Shown here in pieces: positions 1 to 8,395 of a DNA stretch of 64,000 nt. Position 1 is the stretch's first letter. Every line of letters starts with the position of its first letter. The position numbers were made by a program, and so were the translations under genes. This DNA is from Flavobacterium frigoris PS1 (lineage in GTDB: Bacteria > Bacteroidota > Bacteroidia > Flavobacteriales > Flavobacteriaceae). The DNA lies in the NCBI RefSeq assembly GCF_000252125.1, contig NZ_AHKF01000032.1:1-64000 (forward strand), in the 5' to 3' direction. Under the pieces are notes generated by a model. It saw nothing but the letters and a program-made list of their open reading frames with translations. It was not told where the DNA came from and ran no database searches.

Positions 1-1945
1 CATTCAATGGATTCGTTCCGTTTGTGATTTCTTGACCATTAGTCACTCCATCACTATCACAATCTGCGGCATTCCAGGCTGCATTTGGAGCTAAAGTTTG
101 ACTAGCGATTACTAACGAACAGTTGTCATTTGGATTCGTGCCATCTGTTTTTTCCACTGTATCTAAAACACCATCTCCATCTGAATCTAAATTGCATACT
201 AATCCATAACTAGGATCGTTAGCCGTTCTACTATCTACAAAAGCTCCAAAAACTCTAATTGAATTTATTGCACTTACTAAGGAACCAACACTTATCTTAA
301 TTTCATCATATGATTTAGTAGTTTGAAAACCAATATTATACCTGCCTGCAGCAGTTCCAAAAATATCTATTACTGCTGTTAAGTTTAATAAATTACTCGT
401 TGTGGAACATTCCTGCTGCACACCATTTAAATAGGTACAAATTTCAAGTGAGTTTAATAAATCAAGTTGTAACAATCCTCCTGTATCTTCTATTGCAAAT
501 CCAGCTACACTTCCTATAGGATAAGTAGAAACAAGATCCTTAACAGCAATTGATGCTGAAGATGCAACCCCCACGGCTGTACTTATTAAAGCAAAATCGC
601 TGGTACTAGTAGAAATTACGTTTTGAGTATCACTAACAGAGCATCCCACGCAAGCAATACCGGCTAAACCTGTATTAACACTATTTACAATTACAGGAAA
701 GCCAGAAGCTCCTTCATTTAAAAAATAGGTTTGATCACAAACAAGTGACACAGGGCAATTTTTTTGGATAATCGCTCCATAAACGTTAGTTGTTCCTATA
801 TTTACTCCTACTAAAGGGTTAAAAACAGATAATTGTATTTCATCAAAAACTTGAGTTGTAACAAAACCTACAATTCCTCTCCCGTCTCCATTTAGTAAAG
901 AAGTTTTTGCTAAAATTAAGCCTGAAGATCCTGAAAAAGTTTCAACTTGTACTCCGTTATTATATGTTGTTAAAGTTAAACCACCTAATAAATCAACACC
1001 TAAAAGTGCTGTGTTAGAAATTTCAAAACCAGCAAAAGTTCCTATTGGATAAGTACTTAAAACGTCTTTTACCGAAATTGAGCCACTAGACCCAAGTACG
1101 CCAACAGCTAAGTTTATAGTAGCAAAATCTATTGTACTCGCAGATATTAAATTTTCAGCATTGTTTACAGAGCATCCAACGCACGCTAGACCAGAAATTC
1201 CTGTTTTACTGCTGTTGATAATAACAGGGAAATTAGGATTACTAAGAGTTGTTTTTTCGTTACAATTTAATGCAGGACCAGCACAAAAATTTTCGATTAC
1301 AGCATAATAAATAGTATTCGAAAATAAAACTCCTACCAAAGAAGTGTACTCAATTCTGACTTCATTAAAGGATTGAGTAGTTACAAAACCAAGAATTGTG
1401 TTGCCACTGCTATCCACTAAAGTAGAATTCACTCCAATAGTACTTGTTACCGCATTAAATGTTTCTTTTAAAGATCCTCCTTGGTACGTTTTAATCTTGA
1501 TTGTTGCTCCAATTGAGGCCTGCAGTAAACCAGTTGCACTTATTTTAAATCCGGCAAAAGTTCCTGCAGGGTAAACATCATTACTATCTGAAACGGCTAG
1601 TTCTCCATTACAACCAATACCTGTAATACTTATAGATGCAACGTTATTCAAATCAGCATCCGTAAGATTACCTGTACCTGATATAGAACCTAAGCAGGGC
1701 GGTATCAAGCTTGGTACATTATTAGTTATTGTCGCAGTCAAATTATCAAAAACACTTCCATTTATTAATGGCGTTTTTTGGTTACATGAAACTGCACCTG
1801 GATTTAAAGTAGCCGCTCCTCCTGGTACTATTGTCTTCTCGGTATTATTAGCTCTAATACTAAAAGACAATAAAAAAAATAGAGTTGCAAAACTCAATAG
1901 TTTTATAAAATTATAATTGACGCTTTTTAAGGTAGAATTACACAT
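1..1945 (-). CDS. Large secreted repeat protein with calcium-binding-type repeats, 5' part only
   Basis: Read on the minus strand from an ATG at 1945-1943, the frame stays open for about 648 codons and runs off the left edge, so the C-terminus is missing. The N-terminus has a signal-peptide-like segment (residues about 14-32, rich in Leu and Phe, then RANN). The body has three related blocks of roughly 130-170 residues. Each carries a YPxGTFAGF-like motif (YPIGSVAGF in the last) followed about 60 residues later by GFVTTQxFDE-like or GFQTTKSYDE segments. Cys pairs such as ACVGCS separate the blocks. Near the window edge come Asp-rich segments (DSDGDGVLDTVE, DCDSDGVTNGQE) typical of thrombospondin type 3 calcium-binding repeats. 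Such proteins in Bacteroidota are often exported by the type IX system and anchored by a C-terminal signal; here that end is off-window, so the export route is inference. Function unknown. Confidence 0.8.
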   Translation of the reverse strand, partial: MCNSTLKSVNYNFIKLLSFATLFFLLSFSIRANNTEKTIVPGGAATLNPGAVSCNQKTPLINGSVFDNLTATITNNVPSLIPPCLGSISGTGNLTDADLNNVASISITGIGCNGELAVSDSNDVYPAGTFAGFKISATGLLQASIGATIKIKTYQGGSLKETFNAVTSTIGVNSTLVDSSGNTILGFVTTQSFNEVRIEYTSLVGVLFSNTIYYAVIENFCAGPALNCNEKTTLSNPNFPVIINSSKTGISGLACVGCSVNNAENLISASTIDFATINLAVGVLGSSGSISVKDVLSTYPIGTFAGFEISNTALLGVDLLGGLTLTTYNNGVQVETFSGSSGLILAKTSLLNGDGRGIVGFVTTQVFDEIQLSVFNPLVGVNIGTTNVYGAIIQKNCPVSLVCDQTYFLNEGASGFPVIVNSVNTGLAGIACVGCSVSDTQNVISTSTSDFALISTAVGVASSASIAVKDLVSTYPIGSVAGFAIEDTGGLLQLDLLNSLEICTYLNGVQQECSTTSNLLNLTAVIDIFGTAAGRYNIGFQTTKSYDEIKISVGSLVSAINSIRVFGAFVDSRTANDPSYGLVCNLDSDGDGVLDTVEKTDGTNPNDNCSLVIASQTLAPNAAWNAADCDSDGVTNGQEITNGTNPLN

Positions 1946-2634
1946 AAAATAAATATTTTAAGTTAGTAAACATATGAATGCATGAATTTTCGGCTTGTTA
2001 ATAGTGTAAAGAAAAATATAAATTACGCCTACCTTTATTTAAATCGATTAAGCTAGAATTGCGATAGATGAAATACAATTATATATAGATGAATGAAATT
2101 TCAAAAAGTGTTGAAATTCAGAATTGAAAAGCTTTATGATGAAGAATTAAAAGCAAGTAAATAGCTATAATCAATTAGGTAAACATTGATTAATAAAGCT
2201 AAATCTTTCCTCTTCAGTAAAAAAGCTATTGAAGTTTTACACTAATTAAAGTTTATTTTCCTTTATCATAAAAATGAAAATAATATAGTAGTAAAGTTAA
2301 AATTGAAGCTTTTATTAAATAGGTCTTCAAAATTTGAAATATTAAGTTTTATTCAAATTTAAAACCATTGACATTAGTCTAATAAAAAGTAATTACTTTC
2401 TTTAATTTAAATACTAATTTATCCTATTTGGGTTATGGAACTATCTATTTCACTTTGTAAAACGTTCCATTTCTATGGTTTTTAAAACTAACTAAAGAGT
2501 TACAAACGACTAAAATACTTCATTTGTATAAAAAGAAATTAATTAAAAAATAACAAAATTTTAGGTAATTAAATTAATTATACTTTAATAAATTTAGATA
2601 CTTTTGCACACTTAACTCAATTAACTAATTAACA
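1946..2634. other. Intergenic region between divergent genes
   Basis: About 690 very AT-rich bases separate the minus-strand repeat protein from the plus-strand thioredoxin lipoprotein. No convincing coding frame was seen on either strand. The only recognisable element is a Bacteroidota-type -7 box close to the plus-strand gene. Confidence 0.6.
2599..2606 (+). promoter_or_regulatory. TAnnTTTG promoter element
   Basis: TACTTTTG matches the Bacteroidota -7 consensus TAnnTTTG and lies 28 bases before the ATG of the TlpA-type gene. No clear TTG -33 element was seen. Confidence 0.55.
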
Positions 2635-3816
2635 ATGAAAAAAATAATTTTATTACTTTCTGTTGCTGTCATATTATTTTCTTGCAACAAAGTCGGAAAA
2701 GACGAATTCCTTATCACTGGTACTGCAACTGGTATTGAAAATGGTAAAACTATAATCCTAGAGACTCAAGACCCTACTACAGGTGCGATAACTGCTTTAG
2801 ATACTGTAAAGGTAGAAAACGGAAAATTTGAAATTAAAGGAAAAGTTACTGAACCCTCTTTCCATACTATTCAATTAGAAGCACTAGCAGGAAAAGCGCC
2901 TTACACTAAAATTCCTTTTATCTTAGAAAATGGAGAAATCACCATAGCAATCGATAAAGACAGTATTCAAAATTCTAAAGTTTCTGGTACTTACAGTAAT
3001 GATGAATATGTGAAATTTAATGAGGAAATCAAAGTAGTTCAAAAGAAACTAATGGATTTTCAAACTCAAAACATGCAAGCAATGAATACAGCACAACAAA
3101 CTAAAGACACTGCTGTAATCAACAAATTAATGCAAGGTTTTTCAAAATTACAGGAAGAAGTAGGTGTTGCATCTAAAGCAAAATATACAAGCTATGCTGA
3201 AACTCATCCTAAATCTTACATCAGTGTTTTAATTGTACAAGGTATGGCTAATGACCCAACTGCGGATACTAAAAAAACAGAAACAATTTTTAACAGTTTA
3301 GAAGAAACTTTAAAAAAGACAAAAGCTGGTATAGCTGTAAAAGCAAAACTTACAGAAATAAACTCTCCTGCTGTTGGTGCAAATACTGCCCAAGTTGGAG
3401 ATGCTAACTGAACTTCAAATTTCTCTGCACCTAATCCAGAAGGGAAAATTATTTCACTTAAGGAAAGTTTAGGTAAAGTTACAATTGTAGATTTTTGGGC
3501 GTCATGGTGCGGCCCTTGTAGACAAGAAAACCCAAATGTGGTTGCCATCTATAAAGAGTTACATCCACAAGGGCTAAATATCATTGGTGTTTCATTAGAC
3601 AAAGATGCTGCTAAATGGAAGGAAGCCATCGCAAAAGATAAGTTAACTTGGAATCAGGTTTCTAACTTAAAGTTTTGGGATGAGCCAATTGCAGCTCAAT
3701 ATGGTGTCGAAGCCATTCCTGCTACTTTTATACTTGATGCTTCAGGTAAAATAGTAGCAAGAGATTTAAGAGGTGCTGAACTTAAAGCAAAAATCATCGA
3801 ACTTTTGGCTAAATAA
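2635..3816 (+). pseudogene. TlpA-family thioredoxin lipoprotein interrupted by an in-frame TGA
   Basis: The frame encodes a lipoprotein signal (lipobox LFSC, Cys at about residue 17), a DUF4369-type beta domain (residues about 24-125), a helical linker and a TlpA/AhpC-type thioredoxin domain with the WCGPC redox motif at 3505-3519. A single TGA at 3409-3411 (codon 259) cuts the frame at the linker/thioredoxin junction. Reading continues in the same frame to TAA at 3816, so this is a nonsense codon and not a frameshift. Intact proteins of this type are about 370-400 residues and reduce disulfides at the cell envelope. Everything downstream of the stop looks conserved, so the change is recent, a sequencing error, or read through. 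A restart is possible only at non-ATG codons such as GTG 3538, beyond the CxxC motif. Selenocysteine is unlikely because the TGA is not at a Cys position of the fold. Confidence 0.8.
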
Positions 3817-3840
3817 TACGTTTTTTAGAACAAAACAAAA

Positions 3841-3866
3841 AAATCTCCCTAGTGGAGATTTTTTTA
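3841..3866 (+). terminator. Rho-independent terminator after the TlpA gene
   Basis: An 8-bp stem (AAATCTCC at 3841-3848 with GGAGATTT at 3854-3861) is followed by a T run. Confidence 0.8.
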
Positions 3867-3992
3867 TTTTATTCAATACCAATACGTTAAAAATAATAGT
3901 AAAATTAAGTATGAAAATTGTTTGCAGAAACGAAAAGTGTTACTATATTTGCCACCGCTAACAACAACATAAGCGTTGTAAGCAAAGGCCTC

Positions 3993-4077
<85 letters not shown>

Positions 4078-4107
4078 AAACGCTGCAAGCAATTGCAGCG
4101 TTTTTTT
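4078..4107 (+). terminator. Terminator of tRNA-Tyr
   Basis: An 11-bp stem (AAACGCTGCAA with TTGCAGCGTTT) with a GCAA tetraloop and a seven-T run starts right after the tRNA CCA end. Its stem sequence reappears in the terminator at 45612. Confidence 0.9.
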
Positions 4108-4285
4108 ATGTAAAAAAGTCGTGAAATTTCGAGGACTTTCACTAAGCATAAGAACTACGGATTAATTCAAAAACACTACAAACGTGCAGTTTTTTTTTTG
4201 CGCTTAAAAGAACCTGAAATTTATTCTTTCTGCTCTTATAGGAAGCGTACGACAATCAGATATTAACGAATCGTTGTTCACAAAA

Positions 4286-4321
4286 AAAGTCCTTTCTCTT
4301 TTTTAAAAGAGAAAGGACTTT
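4286..4321 (-). terminator. Terminator of the SIMPL gene
   Basis: A near-perfect 17-bp inverted repeat (AAAGTCCTTTCTCTTTT and its complement) lies just past the minus-strand gene stop. On the minus strand it ends in GGACTTTTTTTG, a proper U tract. Confidence 0.85.
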
Positions 4322-4343
4322 AATATTTTAACTGTTTTATTTT

Positions 4344-5033
4344 TTATTCTAAAACAAAACTTACACTTACATTTGCAGTTATTGTAATTTCACCCTCGGC
4401 AAGCGTCTCACGAGTTGTTGTACTTTCGTCCATTGTCATTGTTTTCATACGGGCATAAACAGGCTGTGGCTGATAGTTTTGTGAGTTATCAGTAATAGTC
4501 ATCGCTTTACCTACTTTTTGCCCTAAAACAGATACATAGTCCTCGGCTTTAAGCTTCGCATCCTTCATAGCCATTTTTCTGGCATCTGATTGGTACTGCG
4601 CTACTTTTGACGACTGAAAAACCACATTATCAATTCGGTTGATTCCCTGATCCACTAAGCCTTCCATTAATTCATCATATTTCGATAAGTCCTTTAATAA
4701 AATTTCAACGGTTTGAGTAGCTTTATAGGTAGTCTTCTTTTTTTCGTAATCAAAAATTGGATTTAAGGAGACGCGTTGCGTTCTATAATCAGCTGGCGCA
4801 AGATTCATTTTTTTAATCATCTTTAACACTGCTTCCATTTGCTTATCATTTTCCTTTTTTACGTCTTTAGCATTATTTCCCTTTGTCTCGACAGTGGCAG
4901 TTATACTAACTTGATCAGGAACTACTTTGATCTCACCTACTCCCGATACGTTGATTTGAGGAACTTGTTTTAATTCCTGTGCATACGTCATGCCCATAAA
5001 TAACATCGCTATAATTAAAGCTGCTTTTTTCAT
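4344..5033 (-). CDS. SIMPL domain protein (YggE/DUF541 family)
   Basis: A 229-residue protein with an N-terminal signal peptide (MKKAALIIAMLFMGMTYAQ) and one SIMPL/DUF541 domain over the rest. It begins with the characteristic INVSGVGEIKVVPDQVSI, and later has DAKLKAEDYVSVLGQKVGKA. YggE-like proteins are periplasmic and form oligomers; E. coli YggE has been linked to oxidative stress tolerance, but the molecular role is unclear. It lies 51 bases downstream of the rhomboid protease gene in the same orientation, so the two may be co-transcribed. The hairpin at 4286-4321 ends the unit. Confidence 0.88.
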   Translation of the reverse strand: MKKAALIIAMLFMGMTYAQELKQVPQINVSGVGEIKVVPDQVSITATVETKGNNAKDVKKENDKQMEAVLKMIKKMNLAPADYRTQRVSLNPIFDYEKKKTTYKATQTVEILLKDLSKYDELMEGLVDQGINRIDNVVFQSSKVAQYQSDARKMAMKDAKLKAEDYVSVLGQKVGKAMTITDNSQNYQPQPVYARMKTMTMDESTTTRETLAEGEITITANVSVSFVLE

Positions 5034-5084
5034 ATTGTTTCTTTTAATTGTTTATTGGTGTATTCTCTTTCAATATCTATGCCA

Positions 5085-5723
5085 TTATAGTTTACCCATT
5101 TTAGCCATAGCAAAAAGAATGATAATGGGAATAGTTAATAATACGACCATAAAGGTGTGCTCTACAAGTAAATTGGGATTAGTGATAAGCGTTATCAAAT
5201 AACCGCCTATAGCACCCCCAAAATGCGCCGTATGACCTATATTGTCATTCTTAGCTTTCATTCCGTAAATTGAATATAACAAATAAAGTATCCCAAAAAG
5301 ATAGGCAGGCATCGGAATTATAAAAAAGATTCCCAGCATCATATCTGGTCGTAATAATATTGCCGAATATAACACACCGGTTACAGCACCAGAAGCGCCG
5401 ATAGCCCTATAATTATAATCATCTTTATGAAATACTATAGTCAACAGACTTCCAAAAATTAAACTTCCAAAATAAACAACAACAAATAAAAATTCTCCCA
5501 AATAATCAATAACTACTGGTGCGAAGAAATAAAGTGTAAACATATTAAATGCCAAATGCGCTATATCAGCATGAAGAAATCCTGACGATAAAATCCTGAT
5601 TTGTTCTCCCGACTGAACTCTTCCCATGTGAAATTCGTATTTTCTAAAGAACGTATTGTCATTAAATCCTTTGTAGCTAAAAAGGACATTTGCAACTATT
5701 ATTGCAATTAATATTATATTCAT
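5085..5723 (-). CDS. Rhomboid family intramembrane serine protease
   Basis: A 212-residue membrane protein with about six hydrophobic segments. The rhomboid signature is complete: HLAFN (residues 56-60), the serine motif GASG with nucleophile Ser111, and catalytic His167 within GHTAHFGG. These enzymes cut transmembrane helices inside the bilayer. Substrates cannot be inferred here. It is probably the first gene of a two-gene unit with the SIMPL protein. The length fits the minimal bacterial rhomboid core with no extra domain. Confidence 0.93.
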   Translation of the reverse strand: MNIILIAIIVANVLFSYKGFNDNTFFRKYEFHMGRVQSGEQIRILSSGFLHADIAHLAFNMFTLYFFAPVVIDYLGEFLFVVVYFGSLIFGSLLTIVFHKDDYNYRAIGASGAVTGVLYSAILLRPDMMLGIFFIIPMPAYLFGILYLLYSIYGMKAKNDNIGHTAHFGGAIGGYLITLITNPNLLVEHTFMVVLLTIPIIILFAMAKMGKL

Positions 5724-5814
5724 AAAGTATATTTATTGTGAATTGTAAATGTAGTGATTCTCCAATACTTCATTAGTACCTTCGTATAATTTATATGTTT
5801 ATCCATTTTTGGCT

Positions 5815-5822
5815 TATCTTTG
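5815..5822 (+). promoter_or_regulatory. TAnnTTTG promoter element
   Basis: TATCTTTG is an exact -7 match placed 16 bases before the ATG at 5839. It lies over an upstream in-frame TTG (5809), which therefore cannot be the start. Confidence 0.65.
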
Positions 5823-5838
5823 CAAGAAAAATTACTGC

Positions 5839-6711
5839 ATGCAATTTCTTATATTTATAATAGCTTACCCTTTTATTTGGATAATATCAATGCTTCCTTT
5901 CCGAATTTTTTATTTATTATCGGATGTGGTATATTTTTTAATTTATTATGTCATTGGCTATCGCAAAAAGACAGTTAGAGCAAATATTGCTTTAGCACTA
6001 CCTCATCTTAGCCCTGAAGAAAGACTCTCAATAGAAAAAAAATCATACCACCACTTATGCGACATGTTTATGGAAATGACAAAAACCATGACCATTTCGT
6101 CCGAAGAGATGAATAAAAGATTCGTAATAACAAATCTTGAAGTCATCAAAGAATACGAAAAAAAGGAAAAAAGCATTATGCTTCTAGCTTCCCATTATGC
6201 AAGTTGGGAATGGCTCATTACCCTAAATCAAAAAATTAGCTACCAGGGTGTAGGTGTTTATAAAAAAATTGCTAATAAATATTTTGATAAGCTTATTAGA
6301 GACATTCGTTCAAAATACAACACTGAATTAGTCGCCACTAACAAAACGATTCCTTTAATATCGCACAATCAAAAAAACGGCATTCTTTCTATATATGGCT
6401 TAGCAAGTGACCAATCCCCGAAAGCTGGCCGAATATTTCATTGGGATAGTTTTATGGGCATAGAAGTTCCAGTACATACGGGGGCCGAAATGCTAGCAAA
6501 AAAACATGATTTGAACGTTATTTTTGCAAAAGTCAAAAAGGTTAAAAGAGGATATTACGAAGCGACCTTAGTCCCTTTGAGCGACGATCCTAAGTCAGTG
6601 CCAGATTTTGGAATTACCCATGCCTTCATCAAGGAAGTTGAAAAACAAATTTATGAGGCACCTGAATATTATTTCTGGACTCATAAAAGATGGAAACACC
6701 GTCGCCAATAA
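5839..6711 (+). CDS. Lipid A biosynthesis-type acyltransferase (LpxL/HtrB family)
   Basis: A 290-residue protein from the ATG at 5839. An open frame extends to a TTG at 5809, but the promoter box at 5815-5822 overlaps that extension, so the ATG is preferred. It has an N-terminal membrane anchor (residues about 1-40) and the acyltransferase motif H-x4-E as HYASWE (His119, Glu124). Later DQSPKAGR and EYYFWTHKRWKHR are typical of the LpxL/LpxM family. These enzymes add the late acyl chains to lipid A at the inner membrane. Which chain it adds cannot be told. It is monocistronic, since the next gene has its own promoter. Confidence 0.88.
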   Translation: MQFLIFIIAYPFIWIISMLPFRIFYLLSDVVYFLIYYVIGYRKKTVRANIALALPHLSPEERLSIEKKSYHHLCDMFMEMTKTMTISSEEMNKRFVITNLEVIKEYEKKEKSIMLLASHYASWEWLITLNQKISYQGVGVYKKIANKYFDKLIRDIRSKYNTELVATNKTIPLISHNQKNGILSIYGLASDQSPKAGRIFHWDSFMGIEVPVHTGAEMLAKKHDLNVIFAKVKKVKRGYYEATLVPLSDDPKSVPDFGITHAFIKEVEKQIYEAPEYYFWTHKRWKHRRQ

Positions 6712-6760
6712 ATCAAACTACATTAGGCTTTAATTAACTAAGGTTACCAAAATATTTCCC

Positions 6761-6768
6761 TAATTTTG
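6761..6768 (+). promoter_or_regulatory. TAnnTTTG promoter element
   Basis: TAATTTTG, an exact -7 match 18 bases before the ATG at 6787. It overlaps the alternative TTG start at 6766 and rules that start out. Confidence 0.65.
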
Positions 6769-6786
6769 GTACTAATACACTATAAA

Positions 6787-8352
6787 ATGAATTTAAAAAT
6801 CAACAATAGGTTTAGTACGGAACTTCCTGCAGATACTAATGAAACAAACGTTACACGTCAGGTTAAAAACGCTTGTTTTTCCTATGTTAACCCTAGAATT
6901 CCTTCTAGTCCTAAATTAATCCATGTGACGGACGAAGTCTTGGAACTACTTGGTATCACTAAAAAAGAAGCGCAATCAGCTGAATTCACAAATATATTCT
7001 CGGGTAAAGAATTACTTCCCAATACACGTCCCTACTCCATGAGTTATGCCGGACATCAGTTTGGCAACTGGGCTGGACAATTGGGTGACGGAAGAGCCAT
7101 CATTCTTACAGAAATCGAAAATAATCAACAAACATATACCTTACAATTAAAAGGATCGGGACTTACACCCTACTCTCGTGGAGCAGATGGACTGGCAGTA
7201 TTGCGTTCTTCCATTCGGGAACACTTATGTAGCGAAGCCATGTTTCACTTAGGCGTTCCTACTACTCGCTCACTTTCGTTACTCCTTACAGGCGACCAAG
7301 TATTGCGCGACGTTATGTACGATGGTCATCCCGCTTATGAAAAAGGTGCCGTAGTTTGCAGAGTGGCACCATCGTTTATTCGTTTTGGAAATTTCGAACT
7401 GTTTTCCTCGCAAAATGACCTAAAAACATTGAAATCACTAGCTGATTTTACCATAAAATATTATTTCCCAGAAATAAAATCAATAGGGAAAGAAAGCTAT
7501 ATTCAGTTCTTCCAAGAAGTTGCCAACAAAAATCTAGAAATGATCGTTCACTGGCAACGTGTGGGTTTTGTTCATGGAGTAATGAACACTGATAACATGT
7601 CTATTCTTGGCCTTACTATCGATTATGGCCCATACGGTTGGTTAGAAGACTATAATCCAGAATGGACTCCAAATACAACGGATCGTGAAAACCGTAGGTA
7701 TCGTTTTGGGAACCAACCCGAAATTGTACTTTGGAATCTATATCAATTGGCCAATGCATTATATCCATTAATTGAAGAGGCTGCACCGTTAGAAGCTATT
7801 TTAAATAGTTTTCAGAGTAAATACGAAGCCGATTATGCCACTATGATGCGCAATAAATTAGGCCTTTTTACCAAAGAGGAAAATGACAATCAACTGATTC
7901 ACTTGTTAACCGAAAATTTGCAGCAAACAGAAACGGATATGACCATTTTCTTTAGAAAATTAAGTCAGATAAAGAAAGTAGAATCTGAAGAAGAGGCTTT
8001 TTTACGAATAGCTGATTCTTTCTATAAAATAAATGAAGTTACGGGACAGCTAAAAGAAACTTGGTTGTATTGGTTTACCCAATATTTAAATCGACTAAGA
8101 CAGGAAGAAGCAACTGATGCAGATAGAAAGAAAGCGATGAATGCTGTAAACCCAAAATATGTTTTAAGAAATTACATGTCTCAACTAGCTATTGAAGCTT
8201 CTGAAAAAGAGGATTTCTCGTTGATAGAAGAATTACATCTTTTATTGAAAAATCCATATGAGGAACAACCGGAATCTGAAAAGTGGTTTGCCAAAAGACC
8301 TGATTGGGCCAGAGAAAAAATTGGAAGTTCTATGTTGTCTTGCAGTTCTTAG
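6787..8352 (+). CDS. selO: Protein adenylyltransferase SelO (UPF0061/YdiU)
   Basis: A 521-residue SelO-family pseudokinase. Recognisable segments are YAGHQFGNWAGQLGDGRA, LQLKGSGLTPYSRGADG, the catalytic-loop equivalent HGVMNTDNMSILGLTIDYGP and RFGNQPEIVLWNL. SelO transfers AMP to Ser, Thr or Tyr of target proteins and is linked to redox stress responses. The C-terminus ends LSCSS: in SelO proteins that contain selenocysteine it is third from the end, so this is the Cys form. The start is set by the promoter box at 6761. A 13-bp inverted repeat straddles the last codons and the stop. Confidence 0.95.
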   Translation: MNLKINNRFSTELPADTNETNVTRQVKNACFSYVNPRIPSSPKLIHVTDEVLELLGITKKEAQSAEFTNIFSGKELLPNTRPYSMSYAGHQFGNWAGQLGDGRAIILTEIENNQQTYTLQLKGSGLTPYSRGADGLAVLRSSIREHLCSEAMFHLGVPTTRSLSLLLTGDQVLRDVMYDGHPAYEKGAVVCRVAPSFIRFGNFELFSSQNDLKTLKSLADFTIKYYFPEIKSIGKESYIQFFQEVANKNLEMIVHWQRVGFVHGVMNTDNMSILGLTIDYGPYGWLEDYNPEWTPNTTDRENRRYRFGNQPEIVLWNLYQLANALYPLIEEAAPLEAILNSFQSKYEADYATMMRNKLGLFTKEENDNQLIHLLTENLQQTETDMTIFFRKLSQIKKVESEEEAFLRIADSFYKINEVTGQLKETWLYWFTQYLNRLRQEEATDADRKKAMNAVNPKYVLRNYMSQLAIEASEKEDFSLIEELHLLLKNPYEEQPESEKWFAKRPDWAREKIGSSMLSCSS

Positions 8353-8366
8353 CAGACAACATAGAA
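8328..8366. terminator. 13-bp perfect inverted repeat across the selO stop codon
   Basis: TTCTATGTTGTCT (8328-8340) pairs with AGACAACATAGAA (8354-8366) around a 13-nt loop that contains the final Cys codon and the stop. There is no strong T run on either side. It sits between convergent genes and may act as a bidirectional terminator or 3'-end stabiliser. Confidence 0.55.
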
Positions 8367-8395
8367 TTTATGTATTAGCAGAGAAGCTCTTTCGA

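Noticed and set aside
3409..3411. Selenocysteine at the TGA of the TlpA-type gene
   Set aside because: The codon is about 32 residues before the CxxC motif, at a domain junction with no Cys in the family, and no obvious SECIS hairpin follows directly.
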